A DNA stretch of 43,318 nt, from assembly GCA_014730115.1 (NCBI GenBank), contig WJIU01000026.1:1-43318 (forward strand), written 5' to 3'. The translations under genes were made by a program, and so were the position numbers. A model generated the notes under the pieces. It was not told the origin of the DNA and did no database searches. It saw only the letters and a program-made list of their open reading frames with translations. Source of the stretch: Microcaldota archaeon (GTDB lineage: Archaea > Micrarchaeota > Micrarchaeia > Anstonellales > Bilamarchaeaceae). Numbering within the stretch: the first letter of the stretch is position 1; each line of letters starts with the position of its first letter. This document shows positions 14,364 to 22,520 of this stretch, piece after piece.

Positions 14364-15243
14364 TTTCTATTATCGTATTTTTTCCCCTCACGAGGTAGTC
14401 GTATCTGAAAAAAGCGACTACCAGGAAATTGACATCGTCCGGACCGCGGACGGAAACAAAGCCCTGATTCTTGATGGAACAATACAGTTCTACACCGCAG
14501 ATGAATTCATATACCATGAGATGGTGGTACACCTTCCTTTTGTCCACCACCCTAAGCCCGAACGCATACTGGTCCTGGGCGGAGGGGACGGCTTCCTTGC
14601 CCGGGAGGCACTGAAATACAGAAGCGCCAAGGAAATCACCATTGTGGACCTGGACGAAAGGGTGGTGGAGCTCTGCAAAAAGCACTTTGCCGAAGAGACC
14701 AGCCAGAGCTTCCAGGACCCCAGGGTAAAAATCATATCAGACGATGCAATGAAATTTGCGGAATACTGCAAGGACAAGTACGACGTTATCATCATGGACC
14801 TGGTGGACCCCTATGGTCCCGGAGCAGAGCTTTATTCCGAAGGCACAATAAAAAAATTCGCAGGCCTGCTAAAGGAGGACGGCATCCTTGCCACCCATTG
14901 CGAGGATTCATCCTACCCATATTTCGTGGGCCTCAAGATTTACTCCCGGCTTTCAAAGATGTTTCCATTCCACAAGCCGGGGCTTGCCTATGTCAAATCC
15001 TTTGACGGCCTCTGGACATTTGCAGTCCTGTCCAACAAGGAGCTGAAAGCCTGCAACCCCGAGACCGGCTCCCTGGAGCTGAAATTCTTTGAGCCGGAAA
15101 AGCTGGAGTGCTACACAAAACTGCCGCCCCATCTGAAGAAGAAGCTGGAACAGTTCCGGGAAAAGGGATTTGAGAAGCTTGCGGAGGGCATGGTCCTGAT
15201 GAGGAAGATATCCCCTTCCGACAGGGTAAAGGACCTGCTCTGA
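14332..15243 (+). CDS. speE: Polyamine aminopropyltransferase (spermidine synthase family)
   Basis: The 303-aa enzyme transfers the aminopropyl group from decarboxylated SAM to a diamine. It has the N-terminal beta domain (LILDGTIQFYTADEFIYHEM), the Rossmann motif VLGGGDGFLAREALKY, VDLDERVVELCKKHF and the acidic substrate loop DLVDPYGPGAELYS. No ATG exists before residue 64. A stop at 14323 closes the frame, so TTG 14332 is the likely start, with GGTGAT 5 nt upstream inside speD. The acceptor (putrescine, agmatine or cadaverine) cannot be told from sequence. Confidence 0.93.
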   Translation: MTEAFFEKLNNFYYRIFSPHEVVVSEKSDYQEIDIVRTADGNKALILDGTIQFYTADEFIYHEMVVHLPFVHHPKPERILVLGGGDGFLAREALKYRSAKEITIVDLDERVVELCKKHFAEETSQSFQDPRVKIISDDAMKFAEYCKDKYDVIIMDLVDPYGPGAELYSEGTIKKFAGLLKEDGILATHCEDSSYPYFVGLKIYSRLSKMFPFHKPGLAYVKSFDGLWTFAVLSNKELKACNPETGSLELKFFEPEKLECYTKLPPHLKKKLEQFREKGFEKLAEGMVLMRKISPSDRVKDLL

Positions 15244-15281
15244 TTCGCTATTTTTTTAATTGTGCCCTGAGCTATCCCTGC

Positions 15282-16337
15282 ATGAAAGCCGAGCCCCTTG
15301 TAAAAAAACAGGAGAAGTACATTGAATGCTATGCATGCAACCACCGGTGCAAAATTCCGGAAGGCCGGGTTGGCATCTGCGGAGTGCGCGCCAACAAGGG
15401 CGGAGAGTTCGACCTGGTGGTCTACGGCAAGCCCTGCGCTGTGTGGGCCGACCCTATTGAAAAAAAGCCGCTTTTCCATTTCCTTCCGGGAAGCTCCAGC
15501 TTTTCCATAGGCACGTATGGCTGCAATTTTTCCTGCAAGCACTGCCAGAACTGGGACATATCCCAGGCGCCTCATGACGCCAAGGAAAAAAATCCTGAGA
15601 AATGGAGGGAATATTTTGCCGGCATTGTGGAAAAGTGCTCCACCCGGATGCCGGAGGATGTGGTCAGTGCCGCGGAAAGGGAAAACTGCAAATCCATTGC
15701 ATTCACCTACAACGAGCCAACCATCTTCACTGAGTATGCCCTGGATGTGATGGAGATTGCCCGGAAAAAGGGCATGAAGGGCGTCTATGTCACCAACGGC
15801 TATGAGACAAAGGAATGCTGGGAGCGCCTGGACGGCTACATCCATGCAGCCAATATAGACCTCAAGGCCTACACGGATGAGTTCTACCGGGAGATATGCA
15901 ACGGAAGGCTGGAGCCGGTGAAGGAATCCATAAGGATTGCCAATGGCATGGGGATATGGACAGAGGTGACCACCCTTGTAATCCCCGGGGAAAACGACAG
16001 CGATGAAGAGCTTAAGCAGATAGCAGAGTTTCTTTGCAGTGTGGACCCTGAGATGCCCTGGCATGTTACCGCGTTCACCCCTGCGTACAAGATGATGGAC
16101 AAGTCCCGCACTTCTCCGGAAACACTGGTCAGGGCCAGGGAAATCGGAAAGCAGGCGGGCCTGAAGTACGTCTACTGCGGCAACCTTCCGTTCTCTTATG
16201 CAGACTATGAAAAAACATCCTGCCCTGAATGCGGAAAGCCGCTTGTCACGAGAACAGGGTTTGCAATAAGTGAAAACAATATCCAGGACGGGAAATGCAG
16301 ATTCTGCGGAAAGGAAATAAGCGGGGTATGGGAATAG
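15282..16337 (+). CDS. amrS: AmmeMemoRadiSam system radical SAM enzyme
   Basis: The 351-aa radical SAM protein has an N-terminal Cys cluster (CYACNHRCKI and GICGVR), the 4Fe-4S binding CNFSCKHCQNWD (Cx3Cx2C), AFTYNEPTIF, YVTNGY and a C-terminal Cys-rich zinc ribbon (CPECG and CRFCG). It belongs to the pyruvate formate-lyase-activating-like group named for its linkage with AMMECR1 and Memo. The reaction is not established. The next two genes encode exactly those partners, so the triad is complete. It follows speE after 38 nt on the same strand. Confidence 0.93.
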   Translation: MKAEPLVKKQEKYIECYACNHRCKIPEGRVGICGVRANKGGEFDLVVYGKPCAVWADPIEKKPLFHFLPGSSSFSIGTYGCNFSCKHCQNWDISQAPHDAKEKNPEKWREYFAGIVEKCSTRMPEDVVSAAERENCKSIAFTYNEPTIFTEYALDVMEIARKKGMKGVYVTNGYETKECWERLDGYIHAANIDLKAYTDEFYREICNGRLEPVKESIRIANGMGIWTEVTTLVIPGENDSDEELKQIAEFLCSVDPEMPWHVTAFTPAYKMMDKSRTSPETLVRAREIGKQAGLKYVYCGNLPFSYADYEKTSCPECGKPLVTRTGFAISENNIQDGKCRFCGKEISGVWE

Positions 16338-16368
16338 AGATAAAAAAGCTTCAGTTCCATTCAGGGAT

Positions 16369-17157
16369 ATGATAAGACAGCCTGCCGTGGCAGGTGCATT
16401 CTATCCTGCTGATCCTGAAGAGCTAAGGGAAATGATAGAAAAGATGCTGGAAGATGCAGAAGTTGAAGCTGAAGGCATGCCCCGGGGGCTGGTGGAGCCC
16501 CATGCCGGATATGTATACTCCGGGCCGGTTGCCGCATATGGATACAAACTTCTCTCCGGCTATTCCCGCCAGATAAAAAAGGTGTTTCTTCTTGGGCCTT
16601 CGCATTACGGCGCATTTTTCGGGGCAGTGGAATCAGGGGCGGAAAAATGGAAGACTCCGCTTGGAGAGGTGGATGTAGGAAGCATCCGTAAGAATGCTGA
16701 AAACAAGGAGCTTTTCACGGTGAATGAAAGGGCCCATTCCCAGGAGCATTCCCTGGAGGTCCAGGTGCCTTTCCTGCAGGAGGTGCTTGGCGATTTTACC
16801 TTATACCCACTGCTTGTCTCTGATGCTGTGCCCATGGTGCTTGCGGACGAGCTTTCAAAACACCTTGATGAAAACAGCATAGTCATCGCAAGCTCTGACC
16901 TGAGCCATTACAATGACTACAATACTGCAGTCAGGCTGGACAGCGTGGCCAATGAAACCGTTCCCGCCCTGCAGACCGAAAGGTTCAAGGAAAGCGGCGA
17001 TGCCTGCGGAAAGATTCCCATCCTGGTGCTGATGCACCTTGCAAAAAAGATGAAATGGGGGGGAAAGCTGCTTGACTACCGCAATTCCGGGGATACCGCA
17101 GGGCCAAAGGACAGAGTGGTCGGCTACGGCTGCTACGCATTTTTCGAGGGATTATGA
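16369..17157 (+). CDS. AmmeMemoRadiSam system protein B (Memo family)
   Basis: The 262-aa Memo-family protein is related in fold to LigB-type extradiol dioxygenases. The candidate metal-site His residues lie in LVEPHAGYVYSGPVA, LLGPSHYGAFFG and SSDLSHYNDY, and HSLEVQVPFLQ is typical of the family. Human MEMO1 has been reported to bind metal and to act in motility and redox signalling; the archaeal role is unknown. Its stop overlaps the start of AMMECR1 by 4 nt. A TATA-like GATAAAAAAG lies about 27 nt upstream. Confidence 0.95.
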   Translation: MIRQPAVAGAFYPADPEELREMIEKMLEDAEVEAEGMPRGLVEPHAGYVYSGPVAAYGYKLLSGYSRQIKKVFLLGPSHYGAFFGAVESGAEKWKTPLGEVDVGSIRKNAENKELFTVNERAHSQEHSLEVQVPFLQEVLGDFTLYPLLVSDAVPMVLADELSKHLDENSIVIASSDLSHYNDYNTAVRLDSVANETVPALQTERFKESGDACGKIPILVLMHLAKKMKWGGKLLDYRNSGDTAGPKDRVVGYGCYAFFEGL

Positions 17158-17720
17158 TGCTGAGCTCAGAATCAAAGAAATATCTGCTTAAGATTGCAAG
17201 AAAAGCGATAAACCATTACCTGGAGACCGGGGAAAAGCTGCAGCCGGACCCCGCTTCCGTTCCTTCCCCGGACCTCATCGGGGACGGGGCATGCTTTGTG
17301 ACCCTTTATTACGACGACAAGCTGAGGGGCTGCATAGGCACCCTGAAAGCCCACCGCCCCCTGGTGGAGGACGTGGTGGAAAACGCTTTGGCATCCGCAT
17401 TCGGAGACCCCAGGTTCACCATGCTCACCAAGTCGGAATTCCAGGGGACCAGAATCAGCATCTCCGTGCTTTCCAGGCCCGAGCCGCTGGAGGCTTCCGG
17501 GCCGGAGGAGCTTCTGAAAAAGCTTATCCCCAACGAGCATGGCCTGATAATGGAAAGAGGCATTCACCGGGCAACCTTCCTTCCGGCAGTCTGGAAGGAA
17601 ATTCCTGACAAGCAGGAATTCCTAAGGCACCTGAGCATGAAGGCAGGCCTTTTCCCCGAAGCCTGGAAAGAGCCCGGAGTCAAGTTCAGGGTATACACAA
17701 CCGAGGAATTCTCGGAATAA
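17154..17720 (+). CDS. AmmeMemoRadiSam system protein A (AMMECR1 family)
   Basis: The 188-aa AMMECR1-domain protein carries the invariant LRGCIGTL motif (DDKLRGCIGTLKAHRPL) and the following conserved blocks DPRFTMLTKSEF, ISISVLSRPEPL and GLIMERGIHRATFLP. The family is universal in eukaryotes and archaea, is of unknown biochemical function, and is genetically tied to the radical SAM and Memo partners found just upstream here. The ATG lies inside the Memo stop region, indicating translational coupling. Confidence 0.95.
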   Translation: MMLSSESKKYLLKIARKAINHYLETGEKLQPDPASVPSPDLIGDGACFVTLYYDDKLRGCIGTLKAHRPLVEDVVENALASAFGDPRFTMLTKSEFQGTRISISVLSRPEPLEASGPEELLKKLIPNEHGLIMERGIHRATFLPAVWKEIPDKQEFLRHLSMKAGLFPEAWKEPGVKFRVYTTEEFSE

Positions 17721-17725
17721 TCAAT

Positions 17726-17735
17726 TTTTTATAAC
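17726..17735 (+). promoter_or_regulatory. TATA box for the 17756 gene
   Basis: TTTTTATAAC is centred 25 nt upstream of ATG 17756 and supports that start over the TTG 17738 chosen by the ORF track. Confidence 0.5.
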
Positions 17736-17755
17736 TTTTGCAACAATACTCTTCC

Positions 17756-18904
17756 ATGGGAAGGTCTCTATTTATTGTAAATTCCAGAAACACTGATGCC
17801 GTCCGGGCCCAGTTCAGAAGATTCTCCAAGGATTTCAAAGGCACAGGCCTTTCGGTGGAAGGGCCCTTCTCCGACCGGCGCTTATCGGTGGAATCAATAG
17901 CCGAGCATGTGAGAAAAAGGATGCACTTCTGCAAAATAAACAGGCCGGCGGAAACAGTGGTTTCCACGGTAGCTCCCCAGAACATGAGAACAAGCTTCCG
18001 CTCGTGGCTGGAGGTTCCATTCATCCTTGACGAGCTGGGGCTTGAGCCTTTCCCGGTAGGTTGCGCGGGCGACATACCCCTCATTGAGCCGGTGGACTAC
18101 AAGTCTGCAGCAGCAATCCCTGCATCCCTGCAGGACCTGAATCTTCTGGCGGTGTCGGTAATGCGCAGGCTTGGGGTGCCCACCCATTATGCATACCTTC
18201 ATTATGACGAAGGCATCTGCCCCGCAACACTGCGGCAGCAGGTTTCATCTTTTTCCGGAGTGCCCTTTGAGATTCCCCTTCCCTGCTTTGTGGTGCAGGG
18301 TGATGGGACCGGAATCCACAGCCTGCAGCATCCTTTCAAACTGAAGTATCCCAACAGCATCAGCGGGAATGCGGTGGAGATACTAGACGATGATGCGGTG
18401 TCCGCAATTCTCAGGCTCAGGCAGGCCAGAAGGCTGCGAACCTCCCTGCTTTATGATGCAATGTTCAGGGATTATGCCGTCGTAGCCCTGACCGGGCACC
18501 TCAAGGCCATGGAAATGGGCCACCTCATTTATGAAGGCGCCATGCTGTGGAAAAGGCACGATGTCATGAAAACAATCGACACCATGTTCAGCCTGGCGGG
18601 GGACCAGCCAAGGTTCACCAGCATAAGGGAGATTGCCGAGGACAGGTATGTGTTTGACATCACTTCAGTGGACAAGCACGCCCTTGACGCTGCCAACTGC
18701 CTGCTCTCTGAAGGCTCAAGGGAGAAGCTGTTCGACTTCCTTTACAAGAAACCCGGAATGGGCGTGGCGGAAGGCGCTGAAAAGGTACTTTCCGGAGAGC
18801 CGGACTATCCCAGCTTCGCCTATTATACCGCAATGATTGACATGATTCTGTTCCACATCCATCCTGAATCGGAATGCATTGAGCTTAAGTCAATGCAGAA
18901 CTAG
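17756..18904 (+). CDS. Unknown protein, paralog 1 of a two-copy family
   Basis: The 382-aa product starts MGRSLFIVNSRN, parallel to MGKSVFLKPVER of the gene at 19385. Shared blocks include AQFRR, SDRR, SWLEVPF / SWLDIPF, then SLQDLNLLAVSVMRRLGV followed by HYAYLHYDE, VEILDDDA and GHLIYEG. The block with a long helix, LGV and HY recalls the helix region of transglutaminase-like folds, but no Cys-His-Asp triad could be assigned, so this stays a guess. It appears soluble with no signal peptide. It ends in a CTAG shared with the small convergent gene. Confidence 0.8.
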   Translation: MGRSLFIVNSRNTDAVRAQFRRFSKDFKGTGLSVEGPFSDRRLSVESIAEHVRKRMHFCKINRPAETVVSTVAPQNMRTSFRSWLEVPFILDELGLEPFPVGCAGDIPLIEPVDYKSAAAIPASLQDLNLLAVSVMRRLGVPTHYAYLHYDEGICPATLRQQVSSFSGVPFEIPLPCFVVQGDGTGIHSLQHPFKLKYPNSISGNAVEILDDDAVSAILRLRQARRLRTSLLYDAMFRDYAVVALTGHLKAMEMGHLIYEGAMLWKRHDVMKTIDTMFSLAGDQPRFTSIREIAEDRYVFDITSVDKHALDAANCLLSEGSREKLFDFLYKKPGMGVAEGAEKVLSGEPDYPSFAYYTAMIDMILFHIHPESECIELKSMQN

Positions 18905-19089
18905 CGCTTATCCTGGAAATGCAGCTTAACGACCCTCACCTTTATCTCTTCATCCTTTTCAGGCTGTTTTTCCGGCTGCCACAGCGGTACAAACTTTTCA
19001 GGCGGAAGAACACCGTGCTTTCTAAGGATGGCAGGCAGGGTGGTTCGTTGTGCATCCGTGTCTCTGGCTGTCTGTTTTTTTCTTTTCAT
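18901..19089 (-). CDS. Small basic protein, unknown (62 aa)
   Basis: The protein starts MKRKKQTARDTDAQRTTLPA and is rich in Lys, Arg, Glu and Pro, with the hydrophobic tail KVRVVKLHF. I chose ATG 19089 because a textbook SD (AGGAGGAGG) ends 6 nt upstream; the ORF track starts further out at 19137. A TATA-like TTTATAAACATTTTATA lies at about 19112-19130. The SD and promoter argue that it is a real gene. No family is recognised; nucleic-acid binding would fit the charge. Confidence 0.65.
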   Translation of the reverse strand: MKRKKQTARDTDAQRTTLPAILRKHGVLPPEKFVPLWQPEKQPEKDEEIKVRVVKLHFQDKR

Positions 19090-19164
19090 TTCTGGCCTCC
19101 TCCTGGTTAATTGTCGTATAAAATGTTTATAAATCAATTGCTTTCCCGGCCGGAGGAGCCTTTC

Positions 19165-19299
19165 CTATGGAAATGCGTGAGCCCCCGGGCAGTCCATCAG
19201 GGGGCACCTGCCCTTGATGCTTTTGCAGATTTCCCCTGCATGCCTTCCGGTGGAGCCCATCCTTTTTCCCCTTACAACTGCATTTCCGCCTCTTGCCAT
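19165..19299 (-). CDS. Putative cysteine-containing mini-protein (44 aa)
   Basis: The small ORF is not in the track. It begins MARGGNAVVRGKRMGSTG and ends with a compact EICKSIKGRCPLMDCPGAH segment. Three Cys and a His (C-x6-C-x4-C-x3-H) could bind a metal. Codons match the host (AGG, GGC, CCC, CTG). Minus-strand CTTTTTAACC lies about 28 nt upstream as a possible TATA box. It sits between the two paralogs 17756 and 19385, head to head with the second. It is weaker than the 62-aa gene because no homolog is available here. Confidence 0.45.
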   Translation of the reverse strand: MARGGNAVVRGKRMGSTGRHAGEICKSIKGRCPLMDCPGAHAFP

Positions 19300-19384
19300 G
19301 CAGTTTATCTGGCGCAATCAGGTTAAAAAGTTGCCGTACGTGTAGATTAATAATTTAAATAAATTTCCATTTGGAATAACACTA

Positions 19385-20494
19385 ATGGGCAAGTCAGTAT
19401 TCCTGAAGCCGGTAGAGAGAAAACGGGCAGTTGCAGCCCAGTTCCGGAAACTCCGGGACGAGCTTGAGGGCCAGTCCCTTATGCTTGACGGAGCGTGCTC
19501 GGACCGCAGGGGAAGGATAAACGAGATAACCGGCAGTGTAAAAGACAGGATGAAAATAATCAAAAACTCCCACCCGGTGCAGGCCACCCTGGCAACCATG
19601 ATGCCCTCCAACCTTCCCAGCAGCGAGCACTCCTGGCTTGACATTCCGTTTGCGGTGGGGTCCAGCTGCAATGCACTGGATGCCGGCGGGGTTGCCTGCA
19701 CAGAGAGGAAGGCAGGCGAGCTGGGGCCGGTAAGGGCGGCAGACCTCCAGGAGCTGACTCTCCTCTCAATGGCGGTCATGAGAAACCTGGGCGTGGAGGC
19801 ACACTACGGGTTCATGCACCTGGACCACGAAAGCCCTTCGGTGCGGTTTGCAATGAGTCTGATTGGCGACTCTTCGCCGCTTTCCAGCCCCTGCATCATT
19901 CTTCCCGAATCCGGACCGGTGATAGCAACCCTGGTCCCTCCATACGTAATATCTCCGGTATCCCAGTGGAGGTCTTCCGCCATTGAAGTTCTTGACGACC
20001 GGGCGCTGCTTTCCCTCTTGAAAATAAAGGCAGCGCTGGGAGGAGCGGTTGAGCTTATGGAAGACATGGGCAGCCGGCCGCCTGCCTTTGAAGATGAAGG
20101 AAGGCTGAGGGCAATTTCAATCGGCCATCTTTTGTATGAGGGAATTACGGACTGGACGCTGGAAGAGGCAGGGCACGGATGCAAATCTGCACAAGCAGTG
20201 TTCAATACTTCATTCCAGAGCATCAGGGCGATTTTTGAAAAAGAATACGTGCACGGGCTCACCTGCCCGCTCTGCCACAGCCGGATGGCAGGAGGGGCTA
20301 TTTTCTGCGATGAGCTAAAGGGTGAGCTCGGCAATGCGCTGAACCACCTTGAAGTTGACCTCCAGCAGCTTTCCGATACAATAAGCGACCATGCCTGCAT
20401 GCTAATTTATCAGCAGTACATGGGACTGGCTGCGGTTATGCAGGAGCACATCCACCCTGCGGGAAACTGCAAAGAGATGGGCCCTGTCCACTAG
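19385..20494 (+). CDS. Unknown protein, paralog 2 with Cys-rich insert
   Basis: The 369-aa paralog of the 17756 product aligns over most of the length: AAQFRKLRDELEG, SDRRGR, SWLDIPFAV, DLQELTLLSMAVMRNLGV followed by HYGFMHLD, EVLDDRALL and GHLLYEGI. A CPLCHSRM and later IFC form a possible zinc knuckle that the first copy lacks. No signal peptide or membrane segment is present. A TATA-like TTTAAATAAA lies about 27 nt upstream. It ends in a CTAG shared with the ATP synthase subunit D stop. Function unknown. Confidence 0.8.
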   Translation: MGKSVFLKPVERKRAVAAQFRKLRDELEGQSLMLDGACSDRRGRINEITGSVKDRMKIIKNSHPVQATLATMMPSNLPSSEHSWLDIPFAVGSSCNALDAGGVACTERKAGELGPVRAADLQELTLLSMAVMRNLGVEAHYGFMHLDHESPSVRFAMSLIGDSSPLSSPCIILPESGPVIATLVPPYVISPVSQWRSSAIEVLDDRALLSLLKIKAALGGAVELMEDMGSRPPAFEDEGRLRAISIGHLLYEGITDWTLEEAGHGCKSAQAVFNTSFQSIRAIFEKEYVHGLTCPLCHSRMAGGAIFCDELKGELGNALNHLEVDLQQLSDTISDHACMLIYQQYMGLAAVMQEHIHPAGNCKEMGPVH

Positions 20495-21135
20495 GCAGCC
20501 TGCTTCTCTTTCTCAAGCTTCCTCTTGATTGTCTTCAGGGATACAAAGCTGTCCCTTTCCATTTCCTCCAGCTGGAATGAAATGTTCCTTTTCTGCTGCT
20601 CCAGCCTTGGAATAAGGACATACTCCAGTGCATTTACCCTTCTCTTGGTCTTTTCAATTTCCAGGATAAGCCTCTTCATTGCAGTCTCGGTCTCGGCAAG
20701 CTTGATTACCATGCCGAGTATCTCGGTAAAGTCCTCCACTGCTGCGTCAATCTTGGCCGAGGTTCCTGCCACCGAATAGGTTGGCACCTCCAGGAAATGG
20801 GTGGTGTCCACATCCGCGGTTATGTTCGGTATATTTACTCCCATCACATTCCTGACCTCAATGTCCACTTCAATGTCCTTCCTGAGGTCCAGGGATACCT
20901 TGCCGATTTCCTGCAGGGGATGGTAGGTCTCGGCAAGGGCCAGGGACTGGTAGCCCTCTCCCATCTTTGCTGCGAGCTGCCCCCTGAGGTCCTTTGCCTT
21001 TTTCATGATTTTAAAGAACTCAAGGATAAGAGCGTCCCTTTTCTGCTTCAAAAGCTTGTGCCCCTTTCTGGCCAGCTTTATTCTATCCTTGGTCTTTATC
21101 AGTTCCATCCTTGTGGGGACAACGTCCACAGCCAT
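20491..21135 (-). CDS. atpD: A-type ATP synthase subunit D (central stalk)
   Basis: The 214-aa coiled-coil rotor shaft subunit connects the A3B3 head to the membrane ring. It has the typical N-terminus VVPTRMELIKTKDRIKLARK GHKLLKQKRDAL (long helix), a variable middle and the C-terminal helix ALEYVLIPRLEQQKRNISFQ. It is the last gene of the operon. SD AGGAGTGA precedes the ATG. Length is normal. Confidence 0.97.
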   Translation of the reverse strand: MAVDVVPTRMELIKTKDRIKLARKGHKLLKQKRDALILEFFKIMKKAKDLRGQLAAKMGEGYQSLALAETYHPLQEIGKVSLDLRKDIEVDIEVRNVMGVNIPNITADVDTTHFLEVPTYSVAGTSAKIDAAVEDFTEILGMVIKLAETETAMKRLILEIEKTKRRVNALEYVLIPRLEQQKRNISFQLEEMERDSFVSLKTIKRKLEKEKQAA

Positions 21136-21141
21136 TTTTCT

Positions 21142-22515
21142 TCACTCCTTTTTCCTAAGGTACCTGTCAATGTGCTTCTGCTTTACCCTTTTGAGCTCTT
21201 CCTCGGGCAGTATTGAAAGCAGGTCCCACCCTATTGACAGCGTTTTTTCTATTTCCCTGTTCTCATAGGAGCCCTGCTGCACGAACTGTTTCTCGAACTC
21301 ATCGGCAAGCTGGAGGTACTTCCGGTCAGTGGCTGAAAGCGCCTCCTCACCCACAACCGCGCTCAGGCTTCTCAGGTCCCTTCCGGTTGCATAGGCGGCA
21401 TAGAGCTGGTCGGAAACACCCTTGTGGTCCTCCCTTGTCTTCTCATCGCCGATTCCTGCATTCATCAGCCTGGAAAGCGAAGGCAGTACGTCCACCGGCG
21501 GATAGATATTCTTCCTGTGGATGTCCCTGCTCAGCAGAATCTGGCCCTCGGTAATGTATCCGGTAAGGTCGGGAATGGGGTGGGTCTTGTCGTCTCCGGG
21601 CATGGTGAGCACCGGAATCTGGGTGACCGAGCCCTTGCTTCCCTTCACCCTTCCTGCCCTTTCATAAATCATGGAAAGGTCGGTGTACATGTAGCCGGGG
21701 TAGCCCCTTCTTCCCGGAACCTCCTGCCGTGCGGATGAAATCTCACGCAAAGCCTCGCAGTAGTTGGTCATGTCAGTGATAAGGGTGAGCACATGCATGT
21801 CCTGCTCATAGGCAAGGTACTCTGCAGTGGTAAGTGCAAGGCGCGGCGTAATGATACGCTCAACCGAAGGGTCGTCCGCAAGGTTCAGGAACAGCACCGC
21901 GTTCTCCAGTGCGCCGGTCTTTTCAAAGTCTTTCATGAAGAACGACGCCTCCTCGTGGGTGATTCCGATTGCCGCAAACACAACCGCGAACTTCTCCCCG
22001 GTTCCCAGGACCTTTGCCTGCCTTGCAATCTGCACCGCAAGCTGGTTGTGGGGAAGCCCTGCACCTGAAAACAGGGGCAGCTTCTGGCCCCTGACCAGTG
22101 TGTTGGTGCCGTCTATTGTTGACACCCCGGTCTGGATGAACTCATTGGGCGATTCACGCGAATAGGGGTTTATCGGAAGCCCGGTGATGTCAATCTTTTC
22201 CTTGGGGATAATCCTGGGCCCCTTGTCCCTGGGCTCGCCAAGTCCGTTGAACACCCTTCCGAGCATCTCCGGGCTGAGCCCCAGCTTCATCGTCTCTCCC
22301 AGGAACCTTACTATGGTCTTCTCGGTGCCTATTCCTGTGGTGGAGCCGAATACCTGGACCACCGCAACATTGTGGCCTACATCAAGCACCTGCCCCTTTC
22401 TTTTTTCCCCGTCCGGGGTCATGATTTCAACGATTTCGTTGTATCCCACTCCGCTGACATCGGAAACAAAGACCAGCGGTCCTGCGATTTCAGTTACTGT
22501 TTTGTATTCCTTCAT
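21142..22515 (-). CDS. atpB: A-type ATP synthase subunit B
   Basis: This is the non-catalytic nucleotide-binding subunit of the A3B3 hexamer, about 457 aa. It lacks a Walker A motif, having [20 protein letters not shown] in that place. It retains the [20 protein letters not shown] segment and the [18 protein letters not shown] block. The ORF track starts at GTG 22524; ATG 22515 follows GGGTGAT, which overlaps the subunit A stop. Confidence 0.97.
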   Translation of the reverse strand: MKEYKTVTEIAGPLVFVSDVSGVGYNEIVEIMTPDGEKRKGQVLDVGHNVAVVQVFGSTTGIGTEKTIVRFLGETMKLGLSPEMLGRVFNGLGEPRDKGPRIIPKEKIDITGLPINPYSRESPNEFIQTGVSTIDGTNTLVRGQKLPLFSGAGLPHNQLAVQIARQAKVLGTGEKFAVVFAAIGITHEEASFFMKDFEKTGALENAVLFLNLADDPSVERIITPRLALTTAEYLAYEQDMHVLTLITDMTNYCEALREISSARQEVPGRRGYPGYMYTDLSMIYERAGRVKGSKGSVTQIPVLTMPGDDKTHPIPDLTGYITEGQILLSRDIHRKNIYPPVDVLPSLSRLMNAGIGDEKTREDHKGVSDQLYAAYATGRDLRSLSAVVGEEALSATDRKYLQLADEFEKQFVQQGSYENREIEKTLSIGWDLLSILPEEELKRVKQKHIDRYLRKKE

Positions 22516-22520
22516 GACAA

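Noticed and set aside
15111-16064. 317-aa minus-strand ORF opposite speE/amrS
   Set aside because: Shadow of two well-identified genes.
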